From Acidobacteriota bacterium (GTDB lineage: Bacteria > Acidobacteriota > Terriglobia > Acidiferrales > UBA7541), in the NCBI GenBank assembly GCA_003223315.1, contig QHYR01000266.1, positions 1 through 51,012 on the forward strand: 51,012 nucleotides of DNA, in the 5' to 3' direction. Numbering within the stretch: the stretch's first letter is position 1; each line of letters begins with the position of its first letter. Positions 16,245-23,729 of the stretch are shown here, one piece after another. The notes beneath the pieces were generated by a model. That model saw nothing but the letters and a program-made list of their open reading frames with translations, was not told where the DNA came from and did no database searches. The translations under genes and the position numbers were made by a program.

Positions 16245-17284
16245 CAAGTCGCCTCGGAAACATCGCCGGAGATAACCACCGCGCTCTGCCCATCGTCGCG
16301 CCGCACGCGCAGAAGCCCGTTGGGTTCCAGCCCGTCGGTCGTACCGACGTACGATTCGCCCCCCGCGCTGACGCGCACGCGCTTGCCGCGCGCGTAAGTG
16401 GATACCTCTGCGAACCGCGTCAGGATCGGCTGGGCGCCCTCGGCCAAAAACCGATTGTAGTAGCTGTCCAGGTGGCGCAGCAACCGCACAAGCAGTTGCA
16501 GGCGTGAAATGGGCTTTCCGGTAATAAGGCGCAGCGATGTCGCGATGCCGGCGAGCTCCGCAGGCATTGCGGCGTGGTTGACGTTGATCCCTATCCCCAC
16601 GATCACGAACCGCACCTGGCTCGGCTCCGCGTACATTTCCGTGAGAATGCCGCCAAATTTTTTCCCGCTCGCCAGCAGATCGTTCGGCCAGCGCAGGTCC
16701 GCCGCCACTCCGGTTTCCTCCTGCACGGCGTCTCTCACCGCCAGCCCGGCGACCAGGGTGATCACCGGCGCGACAATCGGTGAAATCTGCGGGCGCAGCA
16801 GCGCGCTCATATAAATTCCGCTGGTCTTCTCGGAATGCCAGCTCCGGCCGGCGCGGCCCCGCCCGCCAGTCTGCTCTTCCGCGATGACGATGGCCCCGTG
16901 AGGCTCGCCGGCGTGCCCGAGTTCGAGAGCAATGCTGTTGGTGGAGGCGGTTTTGAAGTAATGGTAGACGCGTTTCCCGAATGGCGAATCGCGCAGCCGC
17001 CGCCGCAGCAAGCTGGGCGACAGCACGTCGGGCACGCGCTCGATGCGATAGCCCGTCCGGGGATGGCCCTTGACGCGCACTCCCAGCGCGCGCAACCGCT
17101 GCGTCCAGCGCCATACCGCCGAGCGGCTCACGCCGATTTGCCGCGCGATTTTCTCGCCGCTGATGACGATCATGGGATTTTCCGAGAGCAACGTAAGCAG
17201 CGCATCGATCCGCCGGTCCGTCGTCCCGGTCCGGTCGGTGGTTCCAGCCCGGTTGGTCGTTGCCACAAGATTGCGCGCGGGCAT
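16244..17284 (-). CDS. birA: Bifunctional biotin-protein ligase / biotin operon repressor BirA
   Basis: The 346-residue protein contains an N-terminal helix-turn-helix (about 28-75, [24 protein letters not shown]), so it is the class II form that can also repress transcription. The catalytic domain follows. [24 protein letters not shown] (biotinyl-AMP loop), [18 protein letters not shown] and VGIGINVNH are visible, and a C-terminal SH3-like domain completes it. It attaches biotin to acetyl-CoA carboxylase carrier protein. The first 25 residues carry a three-fold near-repeat TT(N/D)R(A/T)G that is not part of the family; the true start may be further in. No biotin biosynthesis gene is in the window. 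Confidence 0.93.
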   Translation of the reverse strand: MPARNLVATTNRAGTTDRTGTTDRRIDALLTLLSENPMIVISGEKIARQIGVSRSAVWRWTQRLRALGVRVKGHPRTGYRIERVPDVLSPSLLRRRLRDSPFGKRVYHYFKTASTNSIALELGHAGEPHGAIVIAEEQTGGRGRAGRSWHSEKTSGIYMSALLRPQISPIVAPVITLVAGLAVRDAVQEETGVAADLRWPNDLLASGKKFGGILTEMYAEPSQVRFVIVGIGINVNHAAMPAELAGIATSLRLITGKPISRLQLLVRLLRHLDSYYNRFLAEGAQPILTRFAEVSTYARGKRVRVSAGGESYVGTTDGLEPNGLLRVRRDDGQSAVVISGDVSEAT

Positions 17285-17405
17285 GTAAGGAGGATCGAAG
17301 CTCCTGGATCAGCTAATTCGATCAACAATGCGATCGACGCGAAGGCACAGAGCTTATCTGCCGCGGAACGAATGGGCAAGCGGAGAGCTTCGCAAATCGT
17401 CGAAG

Positions 17406-20342
17406 CTAAGTACTCGCGGGATTGTCCGCCCGTTTTTCGAGTTGTGCCAGGCGCTCCGCTAACTTATCGAACTCCAGCCGGCGTTCCGCAAACGTCACTT
17501 CGAGCTGACGTACGATTTCCGCGGGCGCGCGGCTGCGAAAGGCCTTGTCCGCCAGGCGGTTTTGTTTCGACTCCAGATCGCGCACCAGGCGCTCTTTTTC
17601 CTTGCGCAAACGAGCGACCTCCGCTCCCATTTCCGCGCCTTCGCCGTAGGCAATGCGCAGTTCGAACTGCGCAGTCGAGCGCACCGGCCCGGCTGTAGGC
17701 TCGAGCTTGGCATCGGAAAAGCGCAGGTCGGATAGCGTGGCCAGCCTCAGAATTATCGCGCGATTCCCCTCCACCACCTCGCGCACAGCAAGAGTCGCCG
17801 CGGCAAAATCCGCAGCCACACGGCGCTTGGGATCGAGTTTGAGCTCCGCGCGAACATTGCGCGCCGCTACAATCACTTCCTGCAAGAGTTTCACTTCTTC
17901 CTCGGCGTCGGGGTCGGACCATTGCGGCGCGGGCCGCGGGAACGGCTGCAGCGCGATAGATCTTGCGTTTTTGTCCTTTTCGGGGGCGTGTTGCGGCAGT
18001 CGGTGCCACAATTCCTCGGTCAGAAAAGGCATAAACGGATGCAGCAGCCGCAGCGCCGCCTCGAATACTGCAAAAAGATTGCGCCATGCCGGCAGGGCAA
18101 CATTGCGATCCGTATCCGCCATCGCCGGCTTCACCCACTCGATATACCAATCGCAGAAATCTCCCCAGAAGAAGTGATAGACGACGTGCGCGGCTTCGTG
18201 AAAGCGAAAATTTTCGAGTGCATCGTCGACCGTAGCGATGGCCTCGGCCAGCCGCGAGAAAATCCAGCGGTCCACCAGACTGACGGCGCTGCCTGCGGGA
18301 TAGGGCGCGGCGGCGCGAACCTGGGGTGAGGCGAGTTCCTCGATGCTCATTTCGGTGGCGGACTGAAATTTCTCCAGATTGACGAAGACGAATCGCGCCG
18401 CATTCCAGATTTTGTTGGCGAAGGCGCGATAGCCCAGGACGGCGTCTTCGCTGAGCGCGATATCCGTGCCCGGCGCGGCTTTGATGGCCAGCGTGAAGCG
18501 CAGCGCGTCGGTGCCGTACCTTTCCATCCATTCGAGCGGGTCAACCACGTTGCCGCGCATCTTCGACATCTTTTGTCCCTGCGCGTCGCGAACGAGCGAG
18601 TGCAGGTAGAGCGTGCGGAAGGGAATGCGTTCGGCGGTTGTTTTTCCGGGTGCGAGATGCAGGCAGAGCATGACCATGCGCGCATCCCAGAAAAACAGAA
18701 TGTCGTAGCCGCTGATGAGCAGCGTCGTGGGATAAAACGCGCGCAGGTCTGGTGTTTCGTCGGGCCAGCCCAGCGTAGAGAGCGGCCACAGGCCCGAGCT
18801 GAACCACGTATCCAGCACGTCGGGATCCTGCTCGAGCTTTCCGCCGCCGCATTTCGCGCATTTCTCCGGAGGGCTGGCGGGCAGCGCGCGGCCGTCAACG
18901 ATGGCAACTCGCGAATCGCGCGCGGGCGTGATGCCGCCGCAGGGGCAGTGCCACATCGGAATGCGATGACCCCACCAGAGCTGCCGCGAGATGCACCAAT
19001 CGCGGATATTGGCCAGCCAGTCTGTGAAAATCTTTCGCTGATTATCGGGCACGATGTGGATTTGCCCCCCTTCGACTGCGGCTGCGGCCGCGTCTGCCAG
19101 CGGGCGCATCTTGCAAAACCATTGCGTGGAGATGCGCGGCTCGACCACGGTTTTGCAGCGATCGCACACGCCCGCCGCGAGCGCATGGTCTTCCACTTTG
19201 ACGAGCAGGCCTTGCGCGTCCAAATCAGCCACGATTCGTTTGCGCGCCTCGAATCGATCGAGGCCCGCATACGCACCTGCGGTCGCATTCATGCGCCCCT
19301 CTTCGGTCATCACGTCGACCTCAGGGAGCTTGTGCCGGCGTCCCATTTCAAAATCGTTCGGGTCATGCGCTGGTGTGACCTTCACGGCTCCCGTGCCGAA
19401 TTCACGGTCCACGGCGGCATCCGCGATCACGGGAATTTCGCGGTTCATCAGCGGCAGCAGAACTTTTTTCCCGATCAGGTGCCGGTAGCGCTCGTCTTCC
19501 GGATTTACGGCCACGGCCGTATCGCCGAGCATGGTTTCCGGACGCGTAGTGGCCACCACGAGCGATTCGCTCGAGCCCACCACAGGATAGCGAATGTGCC
19601 AGAGGTGCCCCTTGCGTTCCTCGTGCACCGTCTCGAGGTCGCTCAGCGCGGTCTGACAGCGCGGACACCAGTTGACGATATAGCGGCCACGATAGATGAG
19701 CCCTTCGCGGTAAAGACGCAGAAAAGCTTCCAGAACCGCGCGGTAAAGCGCTGGATCGAGCGTGAACCGTTCGCGCGACCAGTCGCAGGAATCGCCCAGG
19801 CGGATCATCTGCTTTTTGATCGTGCCGCCGCTCTGCCCTTTCCATTCCCATACCCGCCGCTCGAACTCTTCGCGCCCCAGCCCTTTGCGCGTGAGGTTTT
19901 GCTTGGCCAGTTCGCGCTCCACCACCACCTGCGTTGAGATGCCGGCATGATCCATGCCGGGCAGCCACAGCGTCCGCTCGCCGCGCATGCGGTGCCAGCG
20001 CGTGAGCGCATCGATTTGCGTGTGCTCGAGCATGTGGCCGATGTGGATGTACCCGGTCACGTTCGGCGGAGGAATGACGATCGAAAATACCTCTCCCGGA
20101 CCATTCGCATCAGCGCGAAAGAACTGCTCGTCTACCCAAGCCTTGGCCCAGCGCGGCTCAATCAGCCCCGGTTCGTAAACTTTAGGGAATTCGGCGGCTC
20201 CGGGCGCCCCTTCGGAAGCTTCTCTTGGTGGCCCGGTTGTTGCCGCTTTTGCTGCCCCTTTGGATGTCCTTTTTGCTAAACGATCCGGCACGCGTATTCT
20301 CTCCACTCCGGCTGGCGCGGACTTCAGCGAAGAATGAACCAC
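17406..20342 (-). CDS. valS: Valyl-tRNA synthetase
   Basis: The 978-residue class I synthetase has PPPNVTGYIHIGHML (HIGH motif) near residue 95 and GQKMSKMRGNVVDP (KMSKS motif) in the C-terminal half. A large CP1 editing domain lies between them (TTRPETMLGDTAVAV, GTGAVKVTPAHDPND). An anticodon-binding helical bundle and a C-terminal coiled coil (about 905-970) complete it. Cys pairs CDRC and CAKC suggest zinc knuckles. The N-terminus is extended by about 55 basic, Ala/Gly/Pro-rich residues before FPKVYEPGLIEPRW. The GTG at 20342 lacks a good Shine-Dalgarno sequence. A GTG at about 20294 with GGAGAG upstream is an alternative start. A large inverted repeat precedes the gene. Confidence 0.95.
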   Translation of the reverse strand: MVHSSLKSAPAGVERIRVPDRLAKRTSKGAAKAATTGPPREASEGAPGAAEFPKVYEPGLIEPRWAKAWVDEQFFRADANGPGEVFSIVIPPPNVTGYIHIGHMLEHTQIDALTRWHRMRGERTLWLPGMDHAGISTQVVVERELAKQNLTRKGLGREEFERRVWEWKGQSGGTIKKQMIRLGDSCDWSRERFTLDPALYRAVLEAFLRLYREGLIYRGRYIVNWCPRCQTALSDLETVHEERKGHLWHIRYPVVGSSESLVVATTRPETMLGDTAVAVNPEDERYRHLIGKKVLLPLMNREIPVIADAAVDREFGTGAVKVTPAHDPNDFEMGRRHKLPEVDVMTEEGRMNATAGAYAGLDRFEARKRIVADLDAQGLLVKVEDHALAAGVCDRCKTVVEPRISTQWFCKMRPLADAAAAAVEGGQIHIVPDNQRKIFTDWLANIRDWCISRQLWWGHRIPMWHCPCGGITPARDSRVAIVDGRALPASPPEKCAKCGGGKLEQDPDVLDTWFSSGLWPLSTLGWPDETPDLRAFYPTTLLISGYDILFFWDARMVMLCLHLAPGKTTAERIPFRTLYLHSLVRDAQGQKMSKMRGNVVDPLEWMERYGTDALRFTLAIKAAPGTDIALSEDAVLGYRAFANKIWNAARFVFVNLEKFQSATEMSIEELASPQVRAAAPYPAGSAVSLVDRWIFSRLAEAIATVDDALENFRFHEAAHVVYHFFWGDFCDWYIEWVKPAMADTDRNVALPAWRNLFAVFEAALRLLHPFMPFLTEELWHRLPQHAPEKDKNARSIALQPFPRPAPQWSDPDAEEEVKLLQEVIVAARNVRAELKLDPKRRVAADFAAATLAVREVVEGNRAIILRLATLSDLRFSDAKLEPTAGPVRSTAQFELRIAYGEGAEMGAEVARLRKEKERLVRDLESKQNRLADKAFRSRAPAEIVRQLEVTFAERRLEFDKLAERLAQLEKRADNPAST

Positions 20343-20378
20343 TTACTATAAGGAGCGCGGCAGGAGGGGTCAAATCCC

Positions 20379-20449
20379 CAGCAGCGAGTGATCTTCCGCT
20401 CTGCCTCGATCAAATCGTTAAGAAAACTGATCGAAGATCCGCGCTGCTG
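20379..20449 (-). promoter_or_regulatory. Long interrupted hairpin upstream of valS (candidate leader RNA)
   Basis: Three nested complementary pairs lie in order: CAGCAGCG (20379-20386) with CGCTGCTG (20442-20449), GATCT (20390-20394) with AGATC (20435-20439), and TCGATCA (20406-20412) with TGATCGA (20428-20434). They form a 71-nt stem with small internal loops, 37 nt upstream of the valS start. I see no T-box core and no terminator run of T, so the mechanism, if any, is unknown. It could also be a folded element on the plus strand. Confidence 0.4.
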
Positions 20450-20488
20450 AGATTCGCGTCGCGCGCAGCCCGTCGCCATATAAATGCA

Positions 20489-20517
20489 TTGGACTATGCA
20501 GAAGGCTTCTCTAGAAT
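20489..20517 (+). promoter_or_regulatory. Predicted promoter of the first DUF6152 locus
   Basis: TTGGAC (20489-20494), a 17-nt spacer and TAGAAT (20512-20517) lie about 53 nt upstream of the GTG start at 20570. The spacer holds an 11-bp dyad AGAAGGCTTCT (20500-20510), between the -35 and -10, where a repressor could bind; that last point is inference. Confidence 0.5.
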
Positions 20518-20569
20518 AAGCCATCGCCACCGAAGCGATTGAAAGGCACGTGCGCGCAGGAGGTCTGGC

Positions 20570-21001
20570 GTGAAGAATAAGCACATCGTCGTTCTTCTAG
20601 GGCTGGGATTTCTCGTCGGTATGGCCCCGCTTTTTGCACATCATGGCAACTCCAGCTTCGACATCGATAAGAAGCTCACCATGAAGGCGACGGTCACAGA
20701 ATGGTTCTGGGCCAATCCACATTGTTTCCTGAAATTCGATATAACGGATGAAAAAGGAAACGTCGTCCATTGGGTTGCCGAAACGAGTAATCCCTCGGAC
20801 ATGGCCAATCTCGGGTGGAGCAAGCAAATCTTCAAGCCCGGCGACCACGTTACCGTTACTTTGCAGCCAGTCAAGAATGGCGCGCCCATTGGCCGTGTCA
20901 TGCAGGTTGTGCTCGCGAATGGCCAGACCTTGGGCACGCGGATCGCAGGGGTATTCGGGCCCGAGGTCGACGCGCCCAAGCCGGCAGATTCTTCCAGGTA
21001 G
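20570..21001 (+). CDS. DUF6152 family secreted protein with predicted N-terminal His-His (copy 1)
   Basis: The 143-residue protein starts at GTG 20570, five bases after AGGAGGT. Residues 1-23 are a signal peptide ending PLFA, so signal peptidase I would leave HHGNSSF as the mature N-terminus (H24, H25). The mature domain of about 110 residues reads as beta strands. It has EWFWANPHCFLKFDI (H51), EKGNVVHWVAE (H67) and GWSKQIFKPGDHVTV, typical of DUF6152. The family has no described function that I know of. An exposed N-terminal His plus other conserved His residues resembles copper sites of CopC or LPMO type, which is hypothesis. It is followed by a larger secreted partner at 21158. Confidence 0.85.
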   Translation: MKNKHIVVLLGLGFLVGMAPLFAHHGNSSFDIDKKLTMKATVTEWFWANPHCFLKFDITDEKGNVVHWVAETSNPSDMANLGWSKQIFKPGDHVTVTLQPVKNGAPIGRVMQVVLANGQTLGTRIAGVFGPEVDAPKPADSSR

Positions 21002-21157
21002 GAGCATTCGTGAAAAGCTCGCACGGAATGAACTGAGGGTCCGGTGGTCCAGCGGCGTGCGTTGCAACAGGAGGAAGACTCCGAGGCGCGCCGTCCCAGG
21101 TCTGGGCTTATGGGCTGCCTTGGTTATCGGAAGCCTTATCGGAAGGAGGTCCAAAAA

Positions 21158-22006
21158 ATGTCCAAGCGATCGGTGACTCCAGTCCTTCCTGTGGCGGCTC
21201 TGCTGTGCTTTTCCGTCACCTCCAGCGCCGCAACTCAGGCGCAGCAAGCGGGAGCCGCACAAAAGCAGAATGCGGCACCCACGGCGCTTTGGAATAGCCC
21301 GAGCATTGCGCCCAAGCAGCCGCAGCCGTCTTTCGGCCCCCGGCCGCGCCACGACATCAGCGGAACTTGGGATGCCTTCGCGGCCGGAATCCAGCCGACT
21401 GGAGTTAAGAGCCATGCGCCTTTTACGGAGTGGGGCGAAAAAATGGCCAATACCTACAAGCCTGGCGATGGCCCTCGAAAGGTCGCACTCGGCCTCATCA
21501 ATGATCCTTTGGACGACTGCGATCCGGCAGGTTTCCCCCGCAATTTGTTTTTCGAACTCCGTCCCTTTAAGGTCGCTCAGACCTCCGATCAGGTGCTCAT
21601 GTTGTACGAATATCAGAAGGTGTGGCGTGCCATCTGGACCGATGGCCGAGAATTGCCCAAGGATCCCGAATCCAGATGGTACGGCTACTCCGTTGGCCAT
21701 TGGCAGGATGACTACACGTTTGTCGTGGACACCGTCGGATTGGACGAAAGAACTTGGCTCGATAACGCCGGCGACCCGCACAGTGCCGATATGCGCGTCG
21801 AGGAAACCTACCGTCGCGTAGATCAGGATACGCTGGAGCTCACCGTGAAGGTCGACGACCCGAAGGCGTATAAGGAACCTTGGTTCGGCCTCAACAAATT
21901 CATTTTGCACCGACAGCCGTCCAGTTTCGATATTCGCGAGATGATCTGCGCGCCGTCAGAGGCGGAAGAATACCGGAAGGAGGTCGCCGAACCCGCTACG
22001 AAGTAG
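21158..22006 (+). CDS. Secreted partner protein of DUF6152, family B (copy 1)
   Basis: The start is ATG 21158, seven bases after a perfect AGGAGGT (21144-21150); the frame is open from 21044 but without such a site. The 282-residue protein has a signal peptide (about 1-28). After a Gln/Ala/Pro-rich linker come HDISGTW (calycin-like G-x-W entry), CDPAGFPRN (C121), LYEYQKVWRAIWTDGRELP, WYGYSVGHWQDDYTFVVDT (H181), DPHSADMRVEE, LTVKVDDPKAY and MICAPSEAEEY (C264). These blocks recur in 42126-42995 and 43105-43989. It is always next to a DUF6152 gene in this window, so the two probably act together outside the cytoplasm. No known catalytic motif is recognised. Confidence 0.8.
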   Translation: MSKRSVTPVLPVAALLCFSVTSSAATQAQQAGAAQKQNAAPTALWNSPSIAPKQPQPSFGPRPRHDISGTWDAFAAGIQPTGVKSHAPFTEWGEKMANTYKPGDGPRKVALGLINDPLDDCDPAGFPRNLFFELRPFKVAQTSDQVLMLYEYQKVWRAIWTDGRELPKDPESRWYGYSVGHWQDDYTFVVDTVGLDERTWLDNAGDPHSADMRVEETYRRVDQDTLELTVKVDDPKAYKEPWFGLNKFILHRQPSSFDIREMICAPSEAEEYRKEVAEPATK

Positions 22007-22098
22007 CTTCAAAACGGTCGCCTGGGGTGTGCCGAGAATACCGACAGCGCCTGCGAGTTAAATAAATGGAAACAGAGCCGTCAGGCGGCCGTAAACGT

Positions 22099-23568
22099 TC
22101 AGCCTTTTTCCATTACCCGGCGCACCATGGCTTCGATCGCCGGTCGAAGTACTTCCCGATTCACCACTTCCATTAGTTCCGGCTGCATGCGCTCCAGGAG
22201 TCGGTTTACAACGGCTTCGATCATTTCTGGGCTTGGAGAAGGAGATGCCTTAGTCGGCGAAGAAGGAGAGACCGCATCCTTCTGCGTTACGCTGGCATTT
22301 CGATCGGAACTTTCGGCTGAACCGCCGGAGCCCGGCAAGGTATTCAGCTCCGAAAAGGCCAGCCGGGCAGCCTCGGTTGCCGCGGTAATCACCGAATCGT
22401 GATCCGGCAGCGGCGGCAACTCCAGTTCGATGGGCTCGATTTGCTCGTGAGTATCGTGCGGTTTTTCGGCCGCCGCGGGCGGCTGGGCAGTTGCATGCGC
22501 CCCGGCAGGCCGCGAAAGCGGCGCAGCATCCTCGGCCGGCGCCTCTGGCGTCGCGGCCGGGAACGTCAGCGCGGGGTCAAATTTGAACATTTCAATCGGC
22601 GTTTCGAGCGATGCAGACGAGGGTGGCGCGTCGTTCTCGGACGGTGCTAAGACGGTGTCGCTGTCGTCTTCACCTGCCGCTGCCGGTTGTGAACTCGTTT
22701 GCTGGGGAACGGCCGGTTCATTTTGCGGGACAATCGTTGCCCCCACATCAGCGCCCAAATCGGCGCTGTCGAAAAGAGGTGGGTCCGGCCGAAAATAGGA
22801 CTGCTCTTCCGGCTCGACCGAGGACTCGTCTTTGCCGAAGGAATGCAAATCGAGCATATCCTGCGGCTGAGTTTCGGTTTTTTCCTCCAACTCCTGGGGT
22901 TCCGCAGGCGTTGCCCAAAACGGGTCGCCCAGGTTCGCATCGCGCGCCGATGTCACCACCTCGTCGGAATCCTGGACCTTGGCAGTCTGGGGCGCGGGCT
23001 GCTTCGCGGGGGGCATGAACGGAGGCGGCGGCTGCTGCTGCTGCGGGGAGCTGACTTTGCTCCGCTGGCGCGATTCTTCCGTAGCTGTCGTGTCCATCCC
23101 GCTGCTTGAACTTGGTTGATTCAGGGGGACAGGCGTCATCTGCGCGGGCGTTGCTGGCTTGACCGGCGTCACCGCCGGGACCGGCAGAGGTTTTTGCCCA
23201 TTTTTCGCCAGCAGCGCCTTGACCATGTTGATCAACGGGTCGGGCGGAACAAAGGGTTTCTTCAGGACGCCGTCGGCGCGCACCCGCTGCGTCTCTTGTT
23301 CGTCGAGGGGATCGAACGCGCCAACCAGCAGCACCACAGGCGTGTTCATATAGCGCGAATCGCTCTTAACGAATTCACAAACTTCGTAGCCGTTGCGTAC
23401 GGGCATGAAGATGTCTGCAAGGACCAGATCGGGGCGGAGGTCCGGAATTTTACGCATGGCCGCTTCGCCATTGCCAACTGCCACGACATCGATGCCTTCG
23501 TCCTTCAAGGCCAAGGCAACCATCTTTTGGATGTTGCTATTGTCGTCGGCCACGAGTATGCGAGACAC
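22099..23568 (-). CDS. Response regulator with long Pro/Glu-rich linker and C-terminal helix
   Basis: The 489-residue protein starts at GTG 23568 behind AAGGAG. Residues 1-120 are a receiver domain: acidic pair D8/D9, phospho-acceptor D52 in LVLADIFMP, and the conserved Lys in GVLKKPF. The usual Ser/Thr after strand 4 seems replaced in VVLLVGAFDP. From about 130 to 445 it is low-complexity, rich in Pro, Glu, Ser and Gln. It ends in an amphipathic helix (MIEAVVNRLLERMQPELMEV and on to VMEKG) like those closing some acidobacterial and myxobacterial regulators. There is no DNA-binding or enzymatic output domain, so output is probably by protein contact. It has its own promoter candidate downstream of bamD. 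Confidence 0.85.
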   Translation of the reverse strand: MSRILVADDNSNIQKMVALALKDEGIDVVAVGNGEAAMRKIPDLRPDLVLADIFMPVRNGYEVCEFVKSDSRYMNTPVVLLVGAFDPLDEQETQRVRADGVLKKPFVPPDPLINMVKALLAKNGQKPLPVPAVTPVKPATPAQMTPVPLNQPSSSSGMDTTATEESRQRSKVSSPQQQQPPPPFMPPAKQPAPQTAKVQDSDEVVTSARDANLGDPFWATPAEPQELEEKTETQPQDMLDLHSFGKDESSVEPEEQSYFRPDPPLFDSADLGADVGATIVPQNEPAVPQQTSSQPAAAGEDDSDTVLAPSENDAPPSSASLETPIEMFKFDPALTFPAATPEAPAEDAAPLSRPAGAHATAQPPAAAEKPHDTHEQIEPIELELPPLPDHDSVITAATEAARLAFSELNTLPGSGGSAESSDRNASVTQKDAVSPSSPTKASPSPSPEMIEAVVNRLLERMQPELMEVVNREVLRPAIEAMVRRVMEKG

Positions 23569-23640
23569 CGAGGACTCCTTCGCGCGAGCACCAGCTCCAG
23601 AACAGTCTCAAGCGACCGCCGCTATGCGTTAGCTTGGGTT

Positions 23641-23669
23641 ATTGGAGCACCCGCGCGCAAGTGAGTCAA
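23641..23669 (-). promoter_or_regulatory. Candidate promoter of the response-regulator gene
   Basis: On the minus strand TTGACT (23669-23664), a 17-nt spacer and TCCAAT (23646-23641) lie about 70 nt upstream of GTG 23568. The -35 is strong, the -10 moderate. It suggests the regulator can be transcribed independently of bamD. Confidence 0.4.
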
Positions 23670-23729
23670 CGAGCTTCGCTTAGGGATGTGCCGGAGCGTA
23701 AACTCGCGTAAACCATGATTGGGAAGGAT

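Noticed and set aside
16245-17114. N-terminal extension of coaX to 573 residues
   Set aside because: The extension is an out-of-frame reading of birA; CoaX motifs start at ATG 16244.
18573-19937. Long open frame on + (454 aa) opposite valS
   Set aside because: Composition is typical of antisense reading of a GC-rich gene; valS motifs lie on the other strand.
20379-20449. T-box riboswitch for valS
   Set aside because: No T-box core sequence, no specifier loop with a GUN codon that I can place, and no terminator; only a hairpin is supported.
20597-21910. Open frame on - (437 aa) across the first DUF6152/B pair
   Set aside because: The plus-strand genes have signal peptides, perfect Shine-Dalgarno sequences and paralogues; the minus frame has none.
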